A DNA stretch of 64,000 nucleotides from Shewanella atlantica (GTDB taxonomy: Bacteria; Pseudomonadota; Gammaproteobacteria; Enterobacterales; Shewanellaceae): positions 1-64,000 of the forward strand of contig NZ_RXNV01000014.1 of the NCBI RefSeq assembly GCF_003966265.1. Direction: 5' to 3'. Within the stretch, counting starts at the first letter, position 1; every line of letters begins with the position of its first letter. The notes beneath the pieces are model-generated. The model did not search any database. It had not been told where the DNA came from and worked only from the letters and a program-made list of their open reading frames with translations. Shown in pieces: positions 27,501-34,100 of the stretch. Position numbers and translations under genes: made by a program.

Positions 27501-27804
27501 CAGAGAGGACTATTTCGCCGCATTATCAGATTTTATGGAGATAGCCCTGCCACAGATTAAGTCTATGGTTGAGGATCGCGATTTTGATATTGACGCTATC
27601 GGACAATTAGCCCATAAACTCAAATCCTCCGCTAAAACGGTCGGTTTACTCTCAATAGGAAACCACTGTGAAACCATCGAAGCTGCCGCTAAAAGGCCTG
27701 ATAATCAACAGACGAGGGAGAGTATCACCGAACAACTCGACTCGATAGAAACCTTGCTACCTCTGATAGAGAAAGAGATCACGGGCGTGATCTCCGATAT
27801 TTAA
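24520..27804 (+). CDS. Hybrid sensor histidine kinase with receiver and Hpt domains
   Basis: 1094 residues. One transmembrane segment near residues 45-68, a long mainly helical periplasmic domain containing two similar halves (NMLDEIGDMNANILEYVLG and LVDEAGDMTANLTEYISG), a second transmembrane segment near 358-376, HAMP, HisKA with H460 (SHEIRTPMNG), HATPase with GGTGLGLAICHNL, a degenerate receiver-like stretch, a true receiver with D891 (LTDCHMPKRDG), and Hpt with H1032 (AHKLKSSAKTVG). All parts of a BarA-type phosphorelay are in one chain. No response regulator gene adjoins. ATG 24616 is an alternative start. Confidence 0.92.
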   Translation: MKLRVSLIQSFLSKIKPLFYTKVYKLKNRFFIMPFRLLTQWLSLTSIGSKVILSMTGICLLVLMLSASNFIMNTRVKEDTTEVSTHEIPKAIAAINMLDEIGDMNANILEYVLGEVDERSDFDQNQIMFTQYLARLKKALKAHDRRIDEIEELFNDFHTSARANVFNRYNPNNEAWAKQRVHGLTNVTGHKLEVLLDSLKESEIKDVGSQPELDEVIHDDLPGVRYYLELVDEAGDMTANLTEYISGIYNAKSSFIENAQNFEEYLTKLKPLEQKPEEIALLAEVEALYKVLRDGGFEVFQRYNSSNKIEAIKAIDELEHQTFARLERLLDDVSIDAEKNTNQELLGLREVTTSNQYVLVISLVLVLTLCISIIYFSYRIITRPITKLSNTMKQLADGDIEVDVVYRDRHDEVGNMAQAVEVFKTNMIARNAAELELVMAKDNAEAASKAKASFLATMSHEIRTPMNGIIGMIDLLLTSSLNRDQRSMTNTIRDSSFSLLNIINDILDFSKIEAGKLELESLNFSISELLESVVDTITPHADEKKVTLELYTDPDIPHHIQGDPVRIRQVLFNLVGNAVKFSADQDHGGEVRISLKKNELRNRLVFLTIEIQDNGIGIEAEQLERLFQPFTQAESSTTRRFGGTGLGLAICHNLINLMGGKIDVASTVDKGSIFKVNLSFPYLERPLSLTHNYQKVLVINDIDSELLSIRVQEYLSSKEVNIISMPYVNLSEHLRENVETWIQIVIATDQLEQSRQRVEQSFTDAEQKNIRFLVLKPTSRGDGIIDDITFSIAASPLKISTLLYGLHVALGRESPLDSSAQEADALSHTPLSITDAEKAGRLILVAEDNQTNQEVIKRQLSKLGYSCVVADDGVHAEELYPTYKFAMVLTDCHMPKRDGYELARVLRGIQKKSGIEVPIIAITANALVGESEKCIAAGMDDYLSKPVELVKLSQMLKKWLSSPLKNSIDTDKKQTGAEKRYLDQNVISLVFDDDREDYFAALSDFMEIALPQIKSMVEDRDFDIDAIGQLAHKLKSSAKTVGLLSIGNHCETIEAAAKRPDNQQTRESITEQLDSIETLLPLIEKEITGVISDI

Positions 27805-27841
27805 TCACTGAAGTTTGCGTTCAAACAGCTCAATAGCACCA

Positions 27842-28510
27842 CTACTGAACATCCATTACAGCGACGCGGCGCTCTTCATCGACCGCTTTTACACGATCGG
27901 TATGCGACACCAGATAGGTACTGAAGACAGAGAAGATACAATAGGCTGTAAAATAGTAGAATCCTACCTCGAAGTTCGCGGTTGTTCTCAATAACTCTCC
28001 CATGCCAGCCGATGCATTTCCAGCCATAAAACTGATCATCAGTGCCACAACAAAAACATCGGCCATCGACCACTTGCTGATTAATGCGATAAACCGATTT
28101 AATCGCAACTCAACTTTTTCCGGAACAGAAAATTGCAGCAACAACATCAAACTTAATTTCAGTGCAGGAATAACAACACTAAACAGCATCACCAGAGCCG
28201 ACACCGGAGCATTACCCGCTCGATAGAGCTCCTCTATGGTTCCCCAAATACTCCGTGTCTTCTGAAAAACTTCGACTTCGCCTTCGATCTCGTTGAGTCC
28301 CAGCATACCCGATATCATCGAGATCATGCCTCTGGCACTTCCACTACCGGCAGAGTCATCACTAAAACTGTTTGCCAGATGCTCAACACCAGCCATGGTC
28401 AATTCAGACTTGTCTATGGTTCCACTGATACTCAAAATAGGCTGAGTCACTCCGGGGATCAGTAATACCAGGGAGAGCAAAATTATAAAAACGGGGAGAA
28501 TTCTTTTCAT
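27842..28510 (-). CDS. PqiA-like (paraquat-inducible protein A family) membrane protein
   Basis: 222 residues. An N-terminal membrane segment and lumenal loop, then PqiA-type helices: VIPALKLSLMLLL and KWSMADVFVVALMISFM, followed by FYYFTAYCIFSVFSTYL. This is half the size of classical PqiA, and it lacks the Cys ribbons. No MCE (PqiB) partner adjoins. Role inferred only from family: envelope maintenance. Confidence 0.7.
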   Translation of the reverse strand: MKRILPVFIILLSLVLLIPGVTQPILSISGTIDKSELTMAGVEHLANSFSDDSAGSGSARGMISMISGMLGLNEIEGEVEVFQKTRSIWGTIEELYRAGNAPVSALVMLFSVVIPALKLSLMLLLQFSVPEKVELRLNRFIALISKWSMADVFVVALMISFMAGNASAGMGELLRTTANFEVGFYYFTAYCIFSVFSTYLVSHTDRVKAVDEERRVAVMDVQ

Positions 28511-28628
28511 CGGGGAACTTGCTCATCGGCATTAAAAAAACGCATTATACCAAGCAAAACGAGGATTAGAACATTCAGAGAGCTGGTGCTTTGACAGTCT
28601 CTGCTTGAGAGGGAGGCTGTTTAGTCGA

Positions 28629-29807
28629 TCAATAGAAGGGAGATGGGTCGACATCCAGGCTACTGGGGGAAACACCACGCTCAATATGCAGATCAGACTT
28701 AAGCAGATCGACCATGGCGACCTCGGTGTAACGCTTATGTCTTATAGAGTAGAAACATTTGAGGATCGGATGCAGGGCATCTCGGTTACTCGCTTGCCAA
28801 ACGATACCAATCCGGCCATCGGATAACTCGACTAAAGAGCCCACCGGATACACTCCGACACAACGAATAAAGTCATAAACTAAAGCTTGATCCAGATGAA
28901 ATGGCGTCAAGCTCAGGAGCACTTTGAAGGCTGCAGCCGGACTCATGGCCTCTTTGTAACAACGAGTTGCAGTCAGGGCATCAAAAATATCGACAATACA
29001 GCTCATGCGTCCATGTAGCGGTAACTCATCGCCTTTCAAACCGTTCGGATAACCATTACCGTCGAGCTTTTCATGATGCATCAGACAAACATCTTTACTG
29101 ATGCTGGAAAGGCCTTTTGTCTCTTTCATGATATCTATGGCAAAAGTCTGATGCAGCTTAATATGTTCAAACTCTTCAGGCGTAAGCCTTCCCGGCTTAT
29201 TCAGCACCTTGTCGTCGACCTTGATTTTGCCAATATCGTGTAGCATCCCGCCAATAGCCATCTGCCTCAGGGTATCTTTCTCTAACTTAAGGTATTTTCC
29301 GAAGGTGACCAAGAGAAAAGCGACATTGATAGAGTGCTCAAGAAGATAGGCATCCTTCGTTCTCAGTGCCGATACACATTTCATGGCATCGGCATCGAGC
29401 AAGGCAGACTCAATCATATTGTCTGCAAGTGCACCAAAAGGTGCAACCTCTATCGCCTTGCCTTCAAATGTTTCAGATAGGACTTTTTTAACGAGATCTT
29501 TAGCTTCAACAATCAGCTTCTTGGCTTGTTTTTGCGACTTTTCCCGGGATTGTTGGGGCTTCTTAACGACTGGTTTTGGTGATGGTGCACGTTTTAATCC
29601 ACAATGGTCTGCAGAGCGATCAACATCGATCCACACATGTTTAATACCATTCTTAGCCAATTTGGCAATCGCATCACGATGACGGATCTGCCCGGCATTG
29701 GAAATTTTGACCAAACCTTGCCTGTCAATTGCCGTAACAAACATGCCAACGGTCAATTTAGACACAGGAAATTTAACAAGTGCTTTAGATTCTACAGAAT
29801 CTGCCAT
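28629..29807 (-). CDS. HD-GYP domain protein, probable cyclic di-GMP phosphodiesterase
   Basis: 392 residues. N-terminal DUF3391 (KFPVSKLTVGMFVTAID), a Lys-rich linker, then an HD-GYP domain: HSINVAFLLV, MLHDIGKIKVDD, HQTFAIDIM, LMHHEKLDGNGYPNGLKGDEL and DIFDALTATRCYKEAM. All metal ligands and the GYP triad appear present, so hydrolysis of cyclic di-GMP is expected. Monocistronic in appearance. Confidence 0.92.
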   Translation of the reverse strand: MADSVESKALVKFPVSKLTVGMFVTAIDRQGLVKISNAGQIRHRDAIAKLAKNGIKHVWIDVDRSADHCGLKRAPSPKPVVKKPQQSREKSQKQAKKLIVEAKDLVKKVLSETFEGKAIEVAPFGALADNMIESALLDADAMKCVSALRTKDAYLLEHSINVAFLLVTFGKYLKLEKDTLRQMAIGGMLHDIGKIKVDDKVLNKPGRLTPEEFEHIKLHQTFAIDIMKETKGLSSISKDVCLMHHEKLDGNGYPNGLKGDELPLHGRMSCIVDIFDALTATRCYKEAMSPAAAFKVLLSLTPFHLDQALVYDFIRCVGVYPVGSLVELSDGRIGIVWQASNRDALHPILKCFYSIRHKRYTEVAMVDLLKSDLHIERGVSPSSLDVDPSPFY

Positions 29808-30067
29808 GAATCCAAGCCCCCCCAGGATGACCTACAGCAAATGAACATATTGATTTGAATATGTTGGTACGTCTTATCTTTACCACATTTTTTTGCTTTA
29901 AAACAAGGACGTTGTGGGGAGGTATTCTAAGCCTTGAAAAAACAAATAACCACAGCAAAGATGTGCATCTCAATCTCAAACTATCCAAACATTGACCAAG
30001 AGCACATGTTAATTTAAGTTAATGCTTATTTATCAAAGGGTAAAAACTTCATCTTTGTAACAATTGT

Positions 30068-30289
30068 TTACTTAAACTGAATACATTCGACGCCATCGAT
30101 GAGCCAGCGTCGGTTCATGCAGTTGTAACAAGAAACCAGCGTGTCATCGATCTGCTCATCTTCATCATCGGGGCTGAATTGCTTACAGGTTTGAGCCGCC
30201 TCTCTGGATGCTGCACTATTTTCAACGCCAAACTTAAAGCGAAAAACTTTACCGTCAAACTCATACCAAGGTTTCAACTGTATCATCAC
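30068..30289 (-). CDS. 73-residue protein with CxxC, end of the ECF/TiaS-like operon
   Basis: Start GTG 30289 has AGGAG 8 nt upstream; ATG 30286 is next. The gene begins 2 bp after the stop of the TiaS-like gene, so it belongs to the same transcript. Acidic middle (SPDDEDEQIDD) and a C-terminal SCYNCMNRRWLIDGVECIQF with three Cys, which could bind a metal or form a disulfide. Family not recognised. Confidence 0.65.
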   Translation of the reverse strand: MMIQLKPWYEFDGKVFRFKFGVENSAASREAAQTCKQFSPDDEDEQIDDTLVSCYNCMNRRWLIDGVECIQFK

Positions 30290-30291
30290 AA

Positions 30292-31047
30292 TCAGTACTC
30301 CTTTAACTGTCGCTTTAACGCGTTACACCACCGACCCTCATGACGATATACCAAAAGAGCAAATTGATGTTGGCAATACACAGCTTTGACCTTCCTGGTC
30401 AGGTGCAGAACTTCGGTGATCTTTAATTGCTGACCACTTAAATCAACGACGATATCCAGTCCACTGCGTGTTAATGCTTCTTTCACAGTGAGTTCTACCC
30501 CCTCCTCATAAAGCTCCTGACCAAGGTCTACCTGTCCCTTCACCCGGCCGTCCCGGCCATATAGCCTTAATCCGATCCCGGCTAACGCCCCGATAACGCC
30601 CTGTCCGGTACCACCATGCTCACTCAAACAGATACCTAACCTCAGCGCCAGATCATAAGCGTCTTGTTTAGTCTTAACTTGCTCTTTTGCCTCCAAACCG
30701 AAGCGGATGAGCGCCTCTCTATCGAACTCTGAGTCACAATCCAATATCGCTAAGCCGGGATCGGAAGCCGCCGCGCTCTGCTCTAACAGGTGTGCTACGG
30801 TCAACTGTTTGATCGTCTCGAGAGACTTATAGGTCTGCAGCTGAAAACACATGGCACTATTATGGGAGGTGTATGGAATATCCGGATGTACATAGAGTTG
30901 ATGACGAGTAATAAACGAACTGCTTTCATGTTCACCATCGGACAGTATCTCTGCGATCTCTTGCGCTATCTCTCCCGTACCTTTAGTCCCTATATCATCC
31001 GTATCATCGATACAGATTAACCAGGACTTCAACTGTTCATTATTCAT
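30292..31047 (-). CDS. TiaS/TCKD-like nucleotide-binding protein
   Basis: About 251 residues from MNNEQLK. Its N-terminal WLICIDDTDDIGTKGTGEIA strongly resembles the IDDTDS signature of archaeal TiaS (tRNA-Ile2 agmatinylcytidine synthetase), which binds ATP and phosphorylates C34. HNSAMCFQL and LSEHGGTGQGVIGALAGIGLRLYGRDG also fit that core. It lacks the OB and zinc-ribbon tRNA-binding parts of the 400-residue archaeal enzymes, so tRNA modification is unlikely. Context (ECF importer) suggests a kinase-like step on the imported compound; that is inference. The frame is open 69 bp further upstream. Confidence 0.6.
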   Translation of the reverse strand: MNNEQLKSWLICIDDTDDIGTKGTGEIAQEIAEILSDGEHESSSFITRHQLYVHPDIPYTSHNSAMCFQLQTYKSLETIKQLTVAHLLEQSAAASDPGLAILDCDSEFDREALIRFGLEAKEQVKTKQDAYDLALRLGICLSEHGGTGQGVIGALAGIGLRLYGRDGRVKGQVDLGQELYEEGVELTVKEALTRSGLDIVVDLSGQQLKITEVLHLTRKVKAVYCQHQFALLVYRHEGRWCNALKRQLKEY

Positions 31048-31124
31048 TTTATCTACTGCCTCTCTATACAATAAAACCTGCTTTTCCAAGTGATGGGACT
31101 TTTTATACACCAACAATTACCACG

Positions 31125-31670
31125 CTATTCGGTGCTGTCTTTGTACAACAGATCATGTGATTTCAATCGATTCAAAACTGGTGGAACCATCGAGGCCGCA
31201 AGCAGGGTAAACATTCCCCCCTTTAACATACTCAGAGCAAACTGAACCAGGGCAACCTGCATTGTCATCCCCACCAACAGATCTTCTACCCATCCCTTTC
31301 CAGCCCATGCGAAGCAACCTATCAGACCGACAACGACGCAGCGCCATCTTAGGGTAAACAGCCCTGCAAACACGAGCAGACTCAGGTCCATCGCGATAGC
31401 CGGCAATGCAAACTTTATGAGGATTAATGGCCCCCCTTTCCCCACGCTTAAGATCATGGCAACTAACCCGGATAACACTCCACATGCTGAGATACAACCC
31501 ACTCGTCCCACCACTCCATAACAGATGAGGTAGAAAAATGTCATCAGAAACATCGAATGACCCGAAATGCCCAACTTAAGGCGCATCATACTTTTCAATG
31601 CCACCAACAAGGTGGCACAAAAGCCGATAAAGAGTGCATCCTGCAAACTGAAGTTAAAACTCTTACTCAT
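31125..31670 (-). CDS. ECF-type transporter, putative substrate-binding S component
   Basis: 181 residues with about five to six transmembrane helices (DALFIGFCATLLVALKSM, GHSMFLMTFFYLICYGVVG, ...). Size, hydrophobicity and position next to an EcfT and an EcfA fusion identify it as the S component. It does not look like BioY, ThiT, RibU or CbiM as far as I can tell, so the substrate is open. ATG 31670 follows AGAAGGTGTT. Confidence 0.65.
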   Translation of the reverse strand: MSKSFNFSLQDALFIGFCATLLVALKSMMRLKLGISGHSMFLMTFFYLICYGVVGRVGCISACGVLSGLVAMILSVGKGGPLILIKFALPAIAMDLSLLVFAGLFTLRWRCVVVGLIGCFAWAGKGWVEDLLVGMTMQVALVQFALSMLKGGMFTLLAASMVPPVLNRLKSHDLLYKDSTE

Positions 31671-31736
31671 AACACCTTCTTCATATAGTTTGGTTATTTA
31701 ACCGTTTGAATAAAAAGAGATACCCTAAATGTAAAA

Positions 31737-32429
31737 TCACCTCCAATGAGTCGGTTTCTTATTCTTGCCAAAATATCGTAATTGAGCGGCGACAGCGACC
31801 TGCCTGGAAAGCTTAAGAAGTTGAATAAGAAGGGGGAAAATTACGCAATTTATTAATTCAGGCCAATTCCTGGGATCTCTGAGGAATTTAGGAGTGATAC
31901 GGGCACCACGCAGACACTGAATCTGATAAATTTCGCGCAGTTCGACCGTCATAAATGGCAATAATCTTATCGATGCGGCAATAACGAATGCCCACTTAAC
32001 CGGCAAAATCCAGGTTAACACCTCACCGATCCGCTCCGCTCTACAGCTGACTGACAACCACCAGCCAGGAATAAATGCCAATAAGATCCTCAGTACAGCT
32101 AGCGCTCCCTGAGCAAGCTGTCCCTGACCATGAATAAGATAGTAGAGGCTCATGGTGATAATGAGCTGTACCAAAAAAACTCGAACGATAACGCCCAGCT
32201 TTCCGCGACGAGATAAGCCATGGATAACCAGGAAAATGTCACACAAGATCAAACCGGGAAGATATCTATCAGGAATAAAAAAAGCGGCACTCGACAAAAA
32301 TAAGACAAGAATTAAAGAGGCGGCAGTAACAAAACTACTTTTCTGAGCCGCCGAGCCTTCGAGGCAACGATTGCCACTGCCAGTGGCTCTTCGATATTCA
32401 GTAGCCTTACGCCTGCCCTTAACCTGCAT
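31737..32429 (-). CDS. ECF transporter T component (EcfT/CbiQ-like)
   Basis: 230 residues. After a 30-residue polar N-terminus come transmembrane helices (FVTAASLILVLFLSSAAFF, ...), and the coupling motif with RG (QIQCLRGARI) that contacts the ATPases. The start ATG 32429 overlaps the stop of the 47-codon ORF by 11 nt. The polar N-terminus (MQVKGRRKATEY) resembles the start of that ORF (MWVKGRRKLIAY), showing it arose through duplication of the gene junction. Confidence 0.8.
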   Translation of the reverse strand: MQVKGRRKATEYRRATGSGNRCLEGSAAQKSSFVTAASLILVLFLSSAAFFIPDRYLPGLILCDIFLVIHGLSRRGKLGVIVRVFLVQLIITMSLYYLIHGQGQLAQGALAVLRILLAFIPGWWLSVSCRAERIGEVLTWILPVKWAFVIAASIRLLPFMTVELREIYQIQCLRGARITPKFLRDPRNWPELINCVIFPLLIQLLKLSRQVAVAAQLRYFGKNKKPTHWR

Positions 32430-32575
32430 TCATGCTCTCCACACCAGCCAAAGACAAGTCATCACCGCGCATTATTCGATACGAAAACAGCCATAGCCGC
32501 TGATGTTCACAGGCATAGTCTTCACAATATGCAATTAGCTTACGCCTGCCCTTAACCCACATTTACACTATCCAT
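32400..32575. repeat. Direct repeat spanning gene junctions, spacing 133 bp
   Basis: Two copies of a roughly 48-bp segment sharing the 19-mer GGTTAAGGGCAGGCGTAAG (minus strand), one at the end of the ATPase gene and one at the start of the T gene. The flanks (TGGAKAG..TRAATG before it and CTA.T..ATAT after it) also match imperfectly. Confidence 0.85.
32419..32562 (-). CDS. 47-codon ORF created by duplication of the ATPase/T-component junction
   Basis: It starts at ATG 32562 inside the end of the ATPase gene (11-nt overlap) and ends with TAA at 32419 inside the start of the T gene (again 11-nt overlap). Its first residues MWVKGRRK match MQVKGRRK of the T protein, and its last, ESMNAG, match DSVNVG at the end of the ATPase. 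So this is a 133-bp tandem duplicate of the junction that kept both overlaps in working order. Whether the peptide has a role is unknown; it may just keep translational coupling. Confidence 0.5.
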   Translation of the reverse strand: MWVKGRRKLIAYCEDYACEHQRLWLFSYRIMRGDDLSLAGVESMNAG

Positions 32576-33901
32576 AAACCCTTGTTCACTTTGCAAGACG
32601 CCATCGGAAAGCAACCATGATCTCGTCACAGGCATATGACTCATCTGCCTGTGACTGCTCAACAATATTGCCGTACCTTGTTGACTCAGTCTGACCAACA
32701 GCTGCCATACTCTGCAGTAAAATGCCTGATCCAGACCGGCAAGAGGGTCATCGAGCAGCAGTACCTTAGGCTTCAGCGATGCAAGTGAAGCCAGAGCGAC
32801 CAGATGTTGTTGTCCATAGGACAAGGTATGGGGAGAATGAGGTTTCAGGTGTTCCAATCCCAGCTCACTCAATAGCCTGTCGGCATTATCTAACGGTAAA
32901 CCGAAGCGCTTAAGGCTAAATTGCATCTCTTCCAGCACAGTGTTTTCAAAAAGCTGACGATTTGGACGTTGAAGCAGTAAACCCAGCTCTGACCCGAAGA
33001 TCCCAAGCTTAGGCTTCTTACCTAATACAGCCAGAGGTAAAGCTCTGACATTAGACTGAATGCCAGCGATACTCTTCAGTAAACTACTTTTACCGGCACC
33101 ATTATCGCCAACCAAAGCGACAATCTCGCCTTCAAACAATTCAAGATGTTCATGACACAAAAACAGTGGGCTTTGCTCTTCGAAGCAGAATTCAAAAGGT
33201 TCGAAAGCCAGTACACTTTTTCCAACAGGAACGTATCCAGGCCGGGTAAATGAAACAGGAGCAGACTCGAAACAGCCTGACGTCAGCTTACCATCTTGTA
33301 GTTTCCAAAATTGGTCTACCACATCATCGAAGGCAGCAGGGTTATGCTCAACTAAAACGATGGAGACATTATCGGCTTTTAATCGCCTCAATACCGACAT
33401 CAGCTCTTCGACCCCGGTATCATCGAGCTGAGCCCAGGGTTCATCCAGCAGCAATATGTCTGGTTCATATACCAATTGAGCCGCGATCATCAAGCGATAC
33501 TTCTGTCCGAGTGATAGCTGCTCGATGGGCATATCTAAACTGACGTATAACCCCACTCTTCTTAACGCCGCTTGAACCTTACCGACCATAAGATCATAGG
33601 GGACAGCCAGATTTTCTAACGCAAAGGCAACTTCAGCACCGACACTCTGCCGGATGAACTGCACATTAGGGTCTTGCATCACCAAGCCAAGCACAACGCC
33701 GTCGGCGATATGAAGCTCACCATCGAAAGGTCTGGAGAGGCAACCCATAATAAGATTGAGAAGACTGGACTTTCCAGAGCCGGTAGGTCCGTTAATGCAG
33801 TGACACTCACCCTTGCGAACAGATAAACTCACCTCATTCAACACCAGAGGCGAGTCACTGTAGTAACGGAAGCTTACTCTATCTAACTTCAGTAGATTCA
33901 T
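32552..33901 (-). CDS. ECF transporter double ATPase (fused EcfA-EcfA')
   Basis: About 449 residues holding two ABC domains in one chain. Domain 1: NGPTGSGKSSLLN (Walker A), QLSLGQKYRLM signature, DILLLDEPWAQL (Walker B). Domain 2: GDNGAGKSSLL, LSYGQQHLV signature, KVLLLDDPLAGLD, where Asp replaces the usual catalytic Glu. So the second site is probably inactive or slow. ATG 33901 gives MNLLKLDRVSFRY, a typical start; ATG 33922 is also in frame. Lies 178-200 bp behind the TonB receptor, with no terminator in the gap. Confidence 0.9.
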   Translation of the reverse strand: MNLLKLDRVSFRYYSDSPLVLNEVSLSVRKGECHCINGPTGSGKSSLLNLIMGCLSRPFDGELHIADGVVLGLVMQDPNVQFIRQSVGAEVAFALENLAVPYDLMVGKVQAALRRVGLYVSLDMPIEQLSLGQKYRLMIAAQLVYEPDILLLDEPWAQLDDTGVEELMSVLRRLKADNVSIVLVEHNPAAFDDVVDQFWKLQDGKLTSGCFESAPVSFTRPGYVPVGKSVLAFEPFEFCFEEQSPLFLCHEHLELFEGEIVALVGDNGAGKSSLLKSIAGIQSNVRALPLAVLGKKPKLGIFGSELGLLLQRPNRQLFENTVLEEMQFSLKRFGLPLDNADRLLSELGLEHLKPHSPHTLSYGQQHLVALASLASLKPKVLLLDDPLAGLDQAFYCRVWQLLVRLSQQGTAILLSSHRQMSHMPVTRSWLLSDGVLQSEQGFMDSVNVG

Positions 33902-34100
33902 ATCTACACAAACCATATCCATTTGAATTACTTATGTTGTTTACTTGCTATTGAGTGCTAGCGTTATAACTGAAGCTCAGTCCAACCAGCTAAAAGCCAA
34001 CTCCCACCATCACCCGGATAAATCCGCCGATTTGATAGTGAGAGTTAACTGTTCCAGCACAGATCAACTAAGTCCTCAGTTGAACTTGTAGATCATCGGC

